A DNA stretch of 64,000 nucleotides, from the NCBI RefSeq assembly GCF_947172395.1, contig NC_069094.1, positions 16,172,292 to 16,236,291 of the forward strand. The letters run 5' to 3'. The translations under genes and the position numbers were made by a program. Source of the DNA: Bicyclus anynana. Taxonomy: Eukaryota; Arthropoda; Insecta; Lepidoptera; Nymphalidae. This document shows positions 10,286 through 22,843 of the stretch, piece after piece; position 1 is the first letter of the stretch, and each line of letters starts with the position of its first letter. Below the pieces are notes generated by a model. That model searched no databases. It was not told the DNA's origin and saw only the letters and a program-made list of their open reading frames with translations.

Positions 10286-10494
10286 TTATATAATGATTTA
10301 TTTATTTTGCTATCATCCGCGAAAAGTCGACGAACCCATGCGACAACGTCGCCCAGGTCCGACATAACACTCTCTACGTACCTAAAACTTTGCAATTGCA
10401 CGTTGTAGAGTCAACATCTCCTGAGGATGCTCCGGTTTCGGGGTGAAACGTGACTTTTCGCGGATGATAACAAAATAAATAAATCATTATATAA
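10286..10494. mobile_element. MITE-B with 43-bp terminal inverted repeats
   Basis: TTATATAATGATTTATTTAT...GCGAAAAGTC at 10286-10328 is mirrored by 10452-10494 with a single mismatch. The core contains ACATCTCCTGAGGATGCTCC and GGTTTCGGGGTGAAACG. Non-coding; 209 bp in all. The near-perfect arms suggest a fairly recent copy. Confidence 0.85.
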
Positions 10495-11240
10495 TCATGA
10501 TGAACTTCCGCAAAGTAACGCCTGCTTCTATCCAATTTTTTTATTGTATAATATATTGAAAGTGAGCTAATACTAGAGGAATCTTGTAGAAGTAACAGTG
10601 TATCTGCGATGATTACTTTCGGAGATACAGGTCTTTGCGGTGTTGCCGTAACTCGCTCAAAATCGTCCTAATACGCCCCATAATAAATATTGTTTTCGCG
10701 AGACATCATGCCGACGAAAAATCCTTAACTCGTATGGGCATCCAAACAAAATTACAGATATCTTTGTTATTTGTGCGTCCAAGTTTTTACGTCTAATAAA
10801 AATGTCAGATTGAATGTAAGGAATTACGGTAATAACGGTACTCAAACTTGCCGTTTCAAAAGTGTCTATAAACTTAGCTTAATAGATCAGACACTGTGAA
10901 ATTTTGAGTTTACATAACTCGAGGTCCGCATTTTGAGTTTTGAACTCAGAAAAGCATGTCGATTACGATTCGGCATGTCGTCAGGAGGTTTGTTGGTCTA
11001 TTCTTTTGTTATACACTACCCCTTTCGGTGTCGAGGGTATGATTGAACAAACTCAATACCTCACAGCGCCTGGTTTATGAAATAAATTTGAAAATAGTAA
11101 TCTTTGTATGCTGTAAAGCCCTGTGCCTGACAACCTGAGGTATAGGTTTCAAGTCTTATATGCCTGTAATTTTACCGACAAACAAACTCTTCATATTGTA
11201 ACGCAATGATGTTACTTGATAAATGAGCATGATAATAGTA
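10495..11240. other. No gene seen
   Basis: Mixed composition with no open frame over about 60 codons. AACTCAGAAAAGCATGTCG followed by CGGCATGTCG near 10940-10980 is a weak inverted motif only. Confidence 0.45.
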
Positions 11241-11480
11241 GATGAATCCGGTCCGGAACATGCACCTCCAATTTGGACACTCAAAATAAATATCACGTGT
11301 CTCAAATGGTGAAGGTAAATCATGGCGAGAAAACCTGTATACCAGAGAATTTTCTTAATTCTCTACGTGTGTGAAATCTGCCAATCCGCATTGGGCCAGC
11401 GTGGTGGACTAACCCCTCTCATTCTGAGAGGAAACCCGTACTTAACAGTGAACCGAATATGGGTTGTTAATGTTAATAAC
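11241..11480 (+). mobile_element. SINE-A, 5' truncated
   Basis: Begins in the head's 3' edge (GAATCCGGTCCGGAACATGC) and continues through AATATCACGTGTCTCAAATG, ATACCAGAGAATTTTC, GCCAATCCGCATTGGGCCAG and CCTCTCATTCTGAGAGGA to GAATATGGGTTGTTAATG. Confidence 0.85.
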
Positions 11481-12204
11481 CTACCTACTTCCCCGGACGA
11501 AAAGAAGTCTGAATATTTACAAAATAAATATTTGTATTTAATAACAATTCAAACTAGAATTATCGAATAACTTCAAACACAAAGTAAAAAGCAAATCAAA
11601 CTAAAAAAAGCAATGTACAAAAATTGCCACTTTTCGCTACAGAACTTTAATTCAGTACAAAGTGAAACACTTTTTCATAAGAATTTCTATTTAACTTTTA
11701 CTATTTTAGTTTTCTCGCTCTTGCAGTTTTCTTAACTTTTCAGCCGTGAAATGTTGATCCGAGGCTCCATCGATAACTTTAGATTTATGTGCGCAGTTTA
11801 AAAACAAACTAAAATTGAAGTTTTTATACATAAGGAAAATTTTTAATTTTATTATTCGTAGATACAAAAACTTTCACATCATAATTTATGAAAGAATACA
11901 TAATATTCTGATAGATATATAAAAACAAAAACTTCATCTTTTGTGTTTGGTACACTCATTGCTTTAATTTTACTTATCGCCATAAAGTACACCTAAAAGA
12001 ATGTTAAACACGGGCCATGTGCGAGTCAGATTCGGAAAGGGATTAGTACCACTATCTATAAAAACGGCAAAAAACATTACGATTATCGTATGACCCCCTA
12101 AAATTTTAGTTGATATAGCGGCAACATAAATTCGTCATCTGTGAAAATTTACACTGTCTGAGTATCACGGTTCATAAGATACGGCCTGGTGCCATAGTGG
12201 TGGA
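11481..12204. other. No gene seen
   Basis: Strongly AT-rich sequence without motif or recognised repeat. Confidence 0.5.
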
Positions 12205-12438
12205 GCCGTGATAGCCCAGTGGACCTCTGCTTCCAATTCCGGAGGGTGTAGGTTCGAATCCGGTCCGGGGCATGAACCTCCAACTTTTAAAAATTAAATA
12301 TCACGTGTTCCAAACAATCAAAGTGATGAAATCTACATACCACATTGAGTCTTCGTGGTGGACTTCCCTTACCCTTCATTCTGAGAGGAGACTCGAGCTC
12401 AGCAGGGTGGTAAATATGGGTTGATAATGATGATGAAT
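12205..12438 (+). mobile_element. SINE-A with tRNA-like head
   Basis: The head AGCCGTGATAGCCCAGTGGA carries an A-box-like block, and GGTTCGAATCC is a canonical Pol III B box. The body continues to GGTAAATATGGGTTGATAAT and GATGATGAA. A short internal deletion removes the CCTGCATACCAGAGAATT part. Confidence 0.85.
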
Positions 12439-12989
12439 CACTACAAACAGACAAACCTAACGTTTCAAAATTGCTTGTAAACCTGTCTACCTACTGGAAA
12501 GAAATTAATTTTGAGTTCTAATTCAAATTTAAAACTGGATTTCAAGCACAAGACGTCCCGGTGATCAGCTGCTATCCCTTAATTAGCGACCTCCTATTGA
12601 TGTAAATAACCTTAACAATAAGAGAGATTTTCCATTGCTTAAATCAGAAAGTGGTGTGAAATACAAAATAACCCCCCTCGTATAATACGTGCGAGGTGCT
12701 AAGGTCGCGACACAATGCATTATGCAGGAGGCATTCAGTTGCAACTTGGTTCTACACCCCAGTGGTAGTGTGGTCCAAGTTGTTATGATATTTAATGGAT
12801 ACTTATCCATATATTTTAGGAATCTATCATGTAAACAAGCGTGCTCAACTTAAGACTCTCTAATGTTTTCCATCAAGCAACTAGTGGAAGTCTATAAAAA
12901 ACTTTCTTCCTATAAATGGAGTTATGCTCGGAACATCACCAACTTCCTAACACCGGGTTGCTACTGATATTTTTTTTTAAAGGAATAAG

Positions 12990-13315
12990 TTCACGATTTA
13001 CGGAGATCCGCAGAAGAACCAAAGTCACTGAGATATATAGCTCAGCGAGTCGCGGAGCTGAAGTGTTAATGGGCAGGCCACATAGTTTTGAAGAGCCGAT
13101 GAGCGTTGGGGTCCCAAGGTGCTGGAATGGCGACCCCGCACCGGAAAGCGCAGTGTTGGTCAAGTGGGGAGTCCACACTACTAGGTGGACTGAGGACATC
13201 AAGCGGGTTGCAGAGAGCCGCTGGATGCTCGCGGCTCGAGACCGCTTTGTTTGGAAGTCCATGCAAGAGGCCTATGTTCAGCAGTGGACATCCATAAGCT
13301 GTTAATGATTATTAT
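12990..13315 (+). pseudogene. RTE-type LINE C-terminal fragment
   Basis: Across frames it encodes IRRRTKVTEI, QRVAELKC, GRPHS, SVGVPRCWNGDPAPESAVL, then RWTEDIKRVAESRWMLAARD and FVWKSMQEAYVQQWTSIS. This is the same C-terminal block as the 43.8 and 52.2 kb fragments. A frameshift separates the two halves and an internal stop follows AELKC. A TTATGATGAT tail closes it. Confidence 0.85.
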
Positions 13316-13409
13316 GATGATACATAGTTGACAGGTTAGGTTTTTCAATTAGGTTTGTTAAAAATTAGTTAAATGTAATGATAATGTTTATTGTGTACTT
13401 ACTTATCTA

Positions 13410-13520
13410 AGCCTCACGCAAAATCCGTTCTTATTATATATCTATTTACAAGTTTGTACGTCAAGCGGTTTTCGCTTTTATACTTAGCGTAAATTTACGC
13501 TCACCGCTTATGACTTAGTC
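13410..13520 (-). mobile_element. H5 fragment
   Basis: AAAATCCGTTCTTA and TTTGTACGTCAAGCGGTTTT match the reverse orientation of the family at 49125-49275. Diverged, with no ends visible. Confidence 0.4.
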
Positions 13521-13934
13521 CACAAACCAAATAGGCAAGTAGCACGCTGGCTGAACTGAAGTGAAATTGAATTAAACGCTTACAGTACTCGAGTGATTAC
13601 AATTTTTACTGTTACCTATAGCGTTGGTATAATGCTAAACAACTTGGTCGGTAAGGCTGTTTACCAAATATTTTCTGAGTAGAAACCTAAAATTGAAAAG
13701 TAAGTAGTACCTAATGTAAACATTTATATTTTGAAAATTTGTCAAGTAGCTTCGTACTATGATACCAGTAGTTACAAGATTATCGTTGAAAAGTTTAAAT
13801 AAAAGAATATTAATTATGCAACCAATCAAAACCTAAATCAGTACTTCTGATTCAATTTTTGCTTTGGTCGTGTGCCACAATACCTAACCAAATTAGGTTG
13901 TGTCAAATGATAATAAATAATAAAAAAATATTCT

Positions 13935-14240
13935 GAGAGAAAAGAGAAAGGAATGGATCAAATAACAACTGAATAACCTACCCGAGAAAACAAACGAAAT
14001 AGGGTAAGGCAGCTGAAGAGATGGGAAGAAGATTTTAAGAAAAGGAATACAGAGTGGATCTCATAGCAAAAGACAGAACTACGAGTACGTAGTAAACCTT
14101 AGAAAGGGCCTTTGTCATTATAAGACAAGTTGGTATAAAGAGAGACCAACTGAATGTTTATTAGTAGTAACTCTCATTTTTAATTGTAAATTTTGTAAAG
14201 TTTAAAGCTAAAACAACAGTGCAATAAAGGTTTTCTTTTT
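13935..14240 (+). pseudogene. LINE C-terminal fragment, RTE-like
   Basis: In shifting frames it reads RWEEDFKKRNTEWIS, AKDRT and AFVIIRQVGIK. These resemble RWEDDLK, WMRIAADRK and AFAVRHTEIRD at the end of the intact ORF2 at 27.9 kb. It ends in an AATAAAGG-type 3' region near 14225. It carries stops and frame changes and is certainly inactive. Confidence 0.55.
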
Positions 14241-16378
14241 ATTTATTTTATAAAAGTATCTAGCAATATCGCTTTAGTGCAGCGAGTTACAGTACATTTT
14301 GAAACCACTGTAAATTTCCGGAGTTAATTTCATCTGGAGCGGCAACGTACTTAGCACATCGTAGAGAGTGCAGGCCAACGAATTTCAAAGTCGATTGGCA
14401 CCCGCCCGCAAGTGGAATGTGGGCTTTGAACATTTTACCGCCATCTTCAGTATGGAGCTTTAGATTTAAAAGCTTTTATTTTACTTTTGTAACTTTATAT
14501 TCATATGTGAGTATTTCAAATTTTGGTAGCTAAAAGTCAGACACTTTCCCTCAAATGAGAACTTTGTTTCTGCTTGGTCTGTTTGCTGACAATACATCTG
14601 ATTGTACTTACCACCGTAATGTAAGCAGATTTATGGACCAACCAAATTCAAATGTATTTATTTCGCAGACAAAAGAAACTAGACAATTTAGTTGGCATGC
14701 CGTGTGACGTCAAAATAATAACAATTAAATGTATATAATATTAAAATAATGATTTTGACTACACTGAAAAATGTTTTTTCCTTAGTTTATAATTTGAATA
14801 AAATTAGGCTGTAACGCTTAGGCTTATTACTCAGAATATTTTTCAGGGTGGTTTGTGCCTAAATTTGAAAAAAAAGCACGTGACATGACACCAAATAGCG
14901 AGTCCCCTTTTCACATAACAGAGTCTATACTTAAGTATGTATATTTCCCTTGAATGAAAAGAACTTATTATTTGTTCTTTTTATTTAGAGGAACGCGTTA
15001 AATGCTTTCTATACGTCTGTTTACTGATCTGTCTACGGTTCATTTTATTTATTTTCAAATAAAATTTAAATTATAAATCAGTCCAGATGTCCAGTCTCCA
15101 GTCTGTAGTAGCCCAGTACTATGCTAAAAAAAGTTAATAAAAAATATTTACATTCTATTAAATGGGTAAACTATATCTATCGGAATAATAATAAAACCCG
15201 TCCAATCGGGAATCAAAAAATTATTGGTTCAAACAAAATCCAAATTTACTCGTATACACTAATTGAGAACCATGTCGCAGTATATCCCGGGGGTATAAAA
15301 TAACCAAAATCCAAATATTTTGTTTGGCAAAGAACGAATTGAAAATTTGTATAATGTTTGTCCAATTTTATTCGTTTTTATTAAATTCTTTTCTTTAGAC
15401 ATTGAATATTTTTTACATGTTCGTGTATTTTTGCCAATCCTCCGGTTTATCTATATTAAATTGAATGTCAATGACAAGATTCCTCACTTTTACTGTTATA
15501 AACGAGTTTATCTTAACTGGCCATCAGGTGAGATTCCAGTAAAGCGTTAAAGTTAAAAAAATAAATCAAGTCGATTTATAATACCTTTTACGATTTGATT
15601 TCAAATTAACATTTTCTTGAACTTTACTTCAAGAAGGAATTTCAATTTGGAATACCTATCTTCGGAATACCTCTGTGCCCTATAGAATTGCGTTCAGGAT
15701 GACCAAATTGAAATTCAAATATTCTTAATTTGAATAGTCTTTTGCGAGAAAATTTTCAATTTGAATACTTTTGCGTTTATAAGTTAGCTCAATACCTATA
15801 TTTAGTCACTGGTGTTGTTGAAAAAACAATGTTTATTTTAATATTGGCTACACTGGACGTAGTATCGACTGTCCGATACCATAACCACTTGGGCAAAAGA
15901 GTATGAACTGCTGCAGTACAAGATCTTGTGGTCTTTTATATGGCTAAACCAATAAATAAACATTGAAATTTCTATGAAATATTGTCGGTGTAGCATACAA
16001 TGTTCAGCAACGGGCTTCGAAAATTATTTGATTAGTGAAATTTTGAAATAAAAAAGGTTATTTTTAGATTTTATAACGATGCATTATTACTCAAAATTTC
16101 GACATTACAAAAAATATATATATGACACAATTTTTACCTACTCGTAGGTGAGTGAGCGCGTGCTTAGCAGTTTGCCACTGCGCGTCACCTGGTGGTAGCA
16201 AACTCCTCCTCCAGCAGCCGCCCTTGCAGTAATGATAACTAGCTTTTCAGCACGATTTGCGAAGCAATATAGGGACAACTTCATAGAGGCGCAAACTTAA
16301 CGGACAATTAATTTAATAATTATTACCTACCGTTTTTGTGGTAAATTCGGCAAAATGCTAATAGTGTGCACCTAAGGT
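14241..16378. other. No gene seen; small SINE-B scrap
   Basis: AT-rich sequence. GGCCATCAGGTGAGATTCCA at about 15519-15538 is the plus-strand SINE-B tail. Open frames of 60-76 codons at 15121 and 15320 are low-complexity AT translations without motifs. Confidence 0.5.
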
Positions 16379-16680
16379 TAACAACCTATATTCGGCTCAG
16401 TGTTGAGCACGAGTCTCCTCTTAGAATAAGAGGGGTAACGCTAATAGTACACTGGCCAAATGCAGATTGGCAGACTTCACACACGTAGGTAATTAAGAAG
16501 GTATATAAGATACTCTCAGGTTTGCCTACGATGTTTTTCCTTCATAATTCGAGACATATTTAATTTTAAATGCACGTAACTGAAAAGTAGGGAGGTGTAT
16601 GCCCCGGGTTGGATTCGAACCTACGCCTTCCGAATCGAAGGCTATTACGAGTGAGTGAAAAGAGTGATAGCCAAATGGAT
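16379..16680 (-). mobile_element. SINE-A, nearly full length
   Basis: GAT-side end TTAACAACCTATATTCGGC, body CTCCTCTTAGAATAAGAGG and GCAGATTGGCAGACTTCAC, then the head in reverse: GGATTCGAACC, CGCCTTCCGAATCGAAGG and GATAGCCAAATGGAT. About 20 unrelated bases sit inside the head. Confidence 0.8.
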
Positions 16681-17050
16681 ATGATCTATATTTATTGTTA
16701 TAATTATGTCGGGTATTATGAAGATTAGAAGATGCAACATAGTAGTTTCAATTTACTGACCAAGAATAAAATTTGAAAATCTTTGCATAAGCTTTGAATT
16801 CGCACAGTTCCGTTCAACACTACCTGATTGAAATTCAAATGTACTTTATTCATTTACGATTTTACTGGTTTTTTGAATTGAACAATTTTTTGTATGCCAA
16901 CTAATAAAGAAAGATGGTTGATCTCTATTATTGTTAAAGTTAGAGAATTAGTAAAAATGTAGAAAACTCAAGGAGGTTTAACTATATATAGAAACAATAT
17001 TTTTTTATTGGTTGTATTTCAAAGTAAAACACCTTAATACATATAAATAA

Positions 17051-17098
17051 ATTGGTTGGTGGGAGGATTCGGCCGTGGCTAGTTACCACCCTTAAAAT
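17051..17098 (+). mobile_element. SINE-B internal scrap
   Basis: TTGGTGGGAGGATTCGGCC and GTGGCTAGTTACCACCCT are the central SINE-B block on the plus strand, directly followed by an H2 element. Confidence 0.7.
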
Positions 17099-17120
17099 GA
17101 CTACTTTTTGTTTTTAATAT

Positions 17121-17358
17121 ATACTAGCAGACGCCCACGACTTCCGTATAAAATTTAGTTTTTCACAAATCCCTCGGGGACAATAGATTTTTCCGGAATG
17201 AAAAGTAGCCTATGTGTTAATCCAGAGTAAAGTCCATTTCTATTTCGAATATCAGCCAAATTAGTTTAGTAGTTGCAGTGTAAAAGAGTAACAAACATCC
17301 AAACAAAAATTTATACAAACATCCATACAAACTTTGTCATTTATAATATTAGTAGGAA
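17121..17358 (-). mobile_element. Helitron-like element (H2)
   Basis: ACTAGCAGACGCCCACGAC, TTTTTCACAAATCCCTCGGG, ATGAAAAGTAGCCTATGTG and AACTTTGTCATTTATAATAT, ending TTAGTAGGAAT. The CTAG terminus is intact (in reverse) and the order is full length. Confidence 0.8.
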
Positions 17359-18422
17359 TAATTATGTTATAAGCTATGTATATAGCTATGTTTTGTCATA
17401 CTCATTTTGATAGAACAAAATCATTAAAACAAACGTTTTTGTTTTATTAAAATGAGTTGTACAGTTTTTATGAATATTAGGTTTTCTAATTTGCAAAAAG
17501 CTTCTTATTTTACTTTACTTGCCGCCGTTTTACGATTACGTCACTTTCAAAAATGAGCTCTAACATAAATATTTACCGCGTCCTAACGACCCTTTCTCTG
17601 AATTTTAATCATCTGTCTGATAATTACTTAGTACATTAATTATTTTGTATCTACGAAGAACAAAACCTTGGGGTATTGTAGAAACGTGACATTAAGATGA
17701 TCTTAATCTTCTTTTTCGTTTGAATTTTTAGACCTTTTTGCTAAAAAAACAAAATTTTATTATATTTTATTTGCCTCGTTGTCAGTTAGTTCGAGAAAGG
17801 TCTTGACATTTAAATCATTTCCGTTTAGATTCATGAATATTGAATGACACAGTCATTAAAATATAATTTGAGAGACAACTACTTCTATTTGGGAGTTTTA
17901 TTTAGCTTAACATTTTATTCGTGTGCTTTTTATGTGTATTATTTATTATATTTGTGTTGTACTGTTTAATTGAGTGTTTTTTTAAACTGATGCTTCCTTC
18001 TAATAACTTGAACATTTTGGAAAATTTCATGTTTATTAGATTCTGTTATTTATCAATTTTTCATTTAACTAGTATTTAAAACTATTAAAAAAAATGTAAA
18101 TGTTTTTATTCTTATTTAAAGTGTTAATTATATCAGAATGTACAATTACTACATTAATCAAGGGATCATTAGTTTTATAACATACTGTTTAATCCTTATA
18201 TCCAAAATAATTACCTTATATCCACTTTCATTAAAAAATCACAATTACATTATAACATTAACGGCAAAAGATTTTCTGTGTCACAGTGTGTTTGTGTGTC
18301 TTTCTTATACGCAGCAACTACTTAATGGATTAAACAAAAATTTTGATGGGACTAATATACTTAGGATTACTAAATAGCTTACATTTTATTACATTAAAAT
18401 ATATGGTTCTCAAGAGATATGT
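17359..18422. other. No gene seen
   Basis: AT-rich unique-looking sequence. The frame at 18138-18377 is Ile/Tyr-rich and motif-free. Confidence 0.5.
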
Positions 18423-18652
18423 TTTTTTTTATTCTTTACAAGTTAGCCCTTGACTACAATCTCACCTGATGGTAAGTGATGATGCAGTCTAAGATGGAAG
18501 CGGGCTAACTCGTTAGGAGGAGGATGAAAATCCACACCCCTTTTGGTTTCTACACGTCATCGTACCGGAACGCTAAATCGCTTGGCGGTACGTCTTTGCC
18601 GGTAGGGTGGTAACTAGCCACGGCCGAAGCCTCCCACCAGCCACTGTCAGCG
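18423..18652 (-). mobile_element. SINE-B, head missing
   Basis: Poly(T) side TTTTTTTTATTCTTTACAAG, then the body through GACTACAATCTCACCTGATG and CGGTACGTCTTTGCCGG to CTCCCACCAGCCA. Well preserved; it ends at the same point as the 9.8 kb copy, before the tRNA-like head. Confidence 0.9.
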
Positions 18653-18875
18653 TCCGCTGTAATAATACCATACCATACAATACCAAACATAATTATAGTA
18701 ATGTACATTTAATGAAATGGAACGATTTTCCGCAAATAAAACGCAATAGCAAACATTTAATCTTATAAATTGTTTGTATTTCCCATACGTGGTCCTTGAA
18801 TATTCCTATCACGTGATTTAATTAGACGCAACGGATGTGATAGCTAACCTCTGGGCAATTTGTTAGATGATATTA

Positions 18876-19250
18876 TCCTACTAATAATATAAACGCGAAA
18901 GGTTGTAAGGATGTTTAGATGTTTGGATGTTTGTTACCGCTACTACTGAAGCGATGTGGCTGAAATTAGGAATGGAAATAGATTTTACTCTGGATTGACA
19001 CATAGACATTTTATCCCGAAAAAATCCATGGTTTCCCGAGATTTGCGAAAACTGATGATTTTGATGATATGAATGTTTGTTACTCTTTCACGCCTTGACT
19101 TCTGAACTGAATTAGCTGAGATTTGGTATTAAGATATATTATAGCCTAGATTAACACATAGGCTACTTATTATCCCGGAAAAATCCATGGTTCCCGAGTA
19201 ATTTGTGAAAATCTAAAGTCTACGCGGACGAAGTCGCGGACGTCCGCTAG
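18876..19250 (+). mobile_element. Helitron-like element (H2), extended copy
   Basis: Starts TCCTACTAATAATATAAACG and ends GAAGTCGCGGACGTCCGCTAG. Two successive partial passes of the CATAGGC...TTTATCCCG block are present (near 18999 and 19160), so the copy contains an internal partial duplication. The GCGGACG/CGTCCGC hairpin and CTAGT end are intact. Confidence 0.8.
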
Positions 19251-19913
19251 TGTACTTATAAAGCCTAATTAATTGGCCAAATAAGTTCGTCAGATAAGTT
19301 TCAGAGAAAACAAAACATCTATAAAGTCTTTTTCAAAGTACTAGTGATGGCATAAACTAAAGAAGACCTGTGCCTATCAAGCCGGGGCAAGGCAAACCTT
19401 ACGTGCCTTTAGTTTCGGTGGTAGTAATTTTAAAAGTAAAATACAGCTTTAAGAAACCTACAAAAAAATAGCAGGAAGAATACTTACGCCAGGTACATTT
19501 TCGGACACTTTCACACAAAGGTTAGTGGCGCTAATTCGGATGAAAACATTATTTCTTATCACTAAAAGTATTTAAGGCTTCGCAGTCGTATTGGTATAAT
19601 TTCAAGACTCATAATACAGAAAAACACCAGAAGCCACGTTCAGTCTTCATTATAAAGCACGCATTGTGTCCAAAAATTGTAGCAACAACCCGCACCCGCC
19701 GCACTTCACACCGGCGTAATGTTGCTATTTCATTATGCTGTTAAATTTTCCCCTATTTTTTGGTAAAAGTTTGTAATGTTAGAGGCAAAATAAGTGTACA
19801 GTTTATCACATTAAATGTTAATTTATGTGTCAAATAAATGTAATGAAATGAAAAAAAACAGTATCAAATTTAAGCAGCGTTTAACATCAAAATAAAGGTT
19901 ATAAAATTGTATT
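19251..19913. other. No gene seen
   Basis: No motif. A short CpG-containing patch near 19690 (CCCGCACCCGCCGCACTTC) is the only compositional feature. Confidence 0.45.
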
Positions 19914-20106
19914 TATTGATTATGAAACACGGCCAAAACTCACGTGATATTAGGTCGGAGTATGCCCATATCCAAACTGTCAGTTTGGATCGTGCCGCGA
20001 TGCAAGAACCAGCTCATGACTAAGGGCTCCGTATGGGTTCGAAACTAGTCGGGCATACTCCGACCTAATATGACGTGAGTTTTAGCCGTGTTTCATAATC
20101 AATCAA
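19914..20106. mobile_element. MITE-C with about 54-bp terminal inverted repeats
   Basis: TATTGATTATGAAACACGGC...GGTCGGAGTATGCCC is mirrored by GGGCATACTCCGACC...CCGTGTTTCATAATCAATCA with few mismatches. The core holds AACCAGCTCATGACTAAGG and GGGTTCGAAACTAGTCGGGC. Non-coding and about 190 bp. Confidence 0.85.
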
Positions 20107-20688
20107 TATGAATAACTCTCACGATAGCTGAAAAACTATAAAATTGTAGTTATAAATTACATAAACAGAGACAAATTCTAATTTAACAAAAAGCACAGAA
20201 TCGCTAATTAAATGTCATGTCGTTATCAATTCGCAGCGTTCATTGTTTGAAAGTATTAAATAAATAACTACAGAACGTTCTATGACTCATGAAATTCGAA
20301 TAAAAATACATTTTGTCAGCCAGAGACAAAAAACAACGAAACGCACAAACGACTCATTCAAAATTCGAACACAGTTGCTTTTTTTCTTTATGGTGTGTTT
20401 GAAGTTGGTGTTACTGTGGGTATTTTTATTTTAGGCCTTTTACTACATACAAAAGCAATGTCCTGTAAAATTCAATGCTAGTGAAACATTTTTTTAGTTA
20501 AGCTAGTTTATTCTTATTTAAGTTAAATTAAATCAATAAACTAATAGTTCGAAATACTTATTCGTATCTCATTAATCAATATATAACGAATCAATATTAT
20601 TTTGTATCCATACTTTTACAAAATTCTTTATCTACAGAATTGATTCCAACATTTTATTCAACTTGAAATAAAGCATAGTCGTCGTCGT
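20107..20688. other. No gene seen
   Basis: AT-rich sequence without recognised repeat. Confidence 0.5.
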
Positions 20689-20988
20689 TATCATCCCATA
20701 TTCGGCTCACTGCTGAGCTCGAGTCTCCTCTCAGAATGAGAGGGGTTAGGCCAATAGTCCACCACGATGGACCAATGATGATTGGCAGACTTCACACACG
20801 CAGAGAATTAAGAAAATTATCTGGTACGCAGGTTTCCTCACGATGTTTTCCTTCACCGTTGATACACATGATGTTTAATTTCTTAAAATGCACACAACTG
20901 AATAGTTGGAGGTGCATGCCCCGAACCGGATTCGAACCCACACCCTCCAGAATCGGAGGCAGAGGTCATACCACTGGGCTATCATTGC
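20689..20988 (-). mobile_element. SINE-A, full length
   Basis: CATATTCGGCTCACTGCTG, CTCCTCTCAGAATGAGAGGG, GATTGGCAGACTTCACACAC, CACGATGTTTTCCTTCACCG and the head in reverse (CCGAACCGGATTCGAACCC, CCTCCAGAATCGGAGGC, CCACTGGGCTATCA). Both Pol III box regions are present. This is the best complete reference copy of SINE-A in the window. Confidence 0.92.
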
Positions 20989-22843
20989 TTAAATAAAGCA
21001 TATAATAATTGTATAAACGATTTAGTAAACCTTTAAAGTGTGCCCCCTTCGGGAACCAATTTACTTTAAAGCTATCTGAATAAAATTAACTTCTTAGTTT
21101 CAAGAGTTTACTCTTTCTTTGGTTTAAGAGTCCACTGCAACTTATATCGATTTGTAACTTTTTTATTTATATATTTACTAGTGCATCCGCGACTTCCTTC
21201 ACGTGAATACTTAAAAATTTTTTTACGAAATAATTTCTGACAGAAATCGTTAGTATAGATAAAAATACATTTTATATTTTATATAATTATAAAGTGTAGC
21301 TAGATGTCTATTTGAATGAATTTTTAAAATTGAAAATTTAATCGTTGTAGACTATGCAAACGACTACACTACATTGTGAGGTCAAAGAAAGATATCCCTA
21401 CAAAAAGAGTTGGCGGAGATAAGCAAGTTGAAATGGAGCCTTATTTGAGGCAGTTCGTAATTTCAGGAGGTTAATAACTTGTTCCCGGAACATGCCATTT
21501 ATTCATAAAAACTTCCAAAATTTTCTTTGTATTTGATGGAAAGTTAGTTGTTATAATTTTTCGTAGAACTCTTATAGAATTGTGATTTGAAGAATAGGCT
21601 TGAAATAATAGATAATTTAAATTTCTTTGAATTTTCGTTTAATTATACAGATTTCCTCGAAAAAGTTACGCAAAAGTATAATGTAAATATAATGTAGTTA
21701 ATATTATTAAAGATTTTTTTATTTTTATATGTTTTATTTTCTTGCTCCCGTGTCTGACACAATGACGCTGGGTTTAACGCTGAGATCTAATGTACATGCA
21801 AAATTGTGTAAAAAAAAAGAAATGTACCTAGTAATTATTATTCTCACTATCACTCTCTACGAGCTATCTTCACGGTTGAAAAAAACAGAAAATGTCCAAA
21901 CAGAAATAGTGAAATTCCAAAATTTACTTATATTCAAAGATATCGTAGTCTTTTGCTGCGATAAGTCGCATAACACCAATTCTCAATTTCGTATTATGAC
22001 AGTATTATTTTCCATTTTAGAAACGTTTGTTTGCAAATTAAAACAGTCGTTTAAAAAACGTAATTATCATTTTAATCAATACTTTCTCAAAATCGCTCTA
22101 CGCCTATGAGTTAGGCCGGGTATAACACAAAAGAGTCTAGAAGTAAGCAGGCGCTGAAAAGCCTCCTACATAATGCATTGTGTGACGCAACCTTTGAGCC
22201 TCGGCAGGATTATACGCTTGGTTTATTTCGAATTTTCCACCATTTTCCAGATTTCCGCTTTGAAGCCTCCGCGGCCTCTTTCGGGACTGTTTCGTGTTTG
22301 TAGGCTTTCCAGGTCTTTGTGGCTTAGCGTGGTTTTTGTGTGAAAATAATTAGCCTTGGTCATTATAACTCGCCCTTATGATCCTTCTTAATATTGTACA
22401 ATAGATGGCCTAGATGTGAATTTGAAGATCAAGTTAATCATACATTTCTATTAATTAAAATACACGTTTTTTTTTTAAACTAGTGGTACCCTGTAATTTC
22501 TAGCGTAAGTGCCGTTCTTGTGGGGATATTATGATGAAAGATTAGGTTTCCGGCCTAGATCTAGGCCCAGACTATTATATATCTTAATGATGAACTTTAT
22601 CCGAAGTCATTCAGCCATAAGGCAGTTGTTGAGCAACACATCCAGAAAATATTCGTTGAATTTCCCGATCTTTTTTAAATTCTCTGCCTACAAAGAAATG
22701 AACAATAATGACCTAACTTTTGATAATAACCGCTGCTTTCATTTAATTGAAATTGGAAAAAAAAAATTAATGTTTCGTGGGTATATTTTACACTTCCAAA
22801 AATTTAACCAACCATTCTTTGATTGAAGCAATAACCCAACATC
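20989..22843. other. No gene seen; two repeat scraps
   Basis: About 21177-21216 is an H2 3' end in reverse (ACTAGTGCATCCGCGACTTC). About 21395-21450 may encode an RTE remnant (VAEISKLKWSL-like). The frame at 21729-22109 (126 codons) is Ile/Lys-rich and shows no domain; it is probably a chance frame. Confidence 0.45.

Noticed and set aside
12205..12275. tRNA gene
   Set aside because: B box GGTTCGAATCC belongs to the SINE-A head, found with the same body many times in the window.
13106..13297. Overlapping frames on both strands suggesting a small gene
   Set aside because: All are alternative readings of the RTE C-terminal fragment.
20736..20996. 86-codon open frame with a protein-like look
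   Set aside because: It lies wholly inside a full-length reverse SINE-A. The same peptide start (MRGVRPIVHH) reappears at 58252 because the same SINE is there.
21729..22109. 126-codon open frame as a host exon
   Set aside because: AT-driven composition, no domain, no splice-site context I could support.
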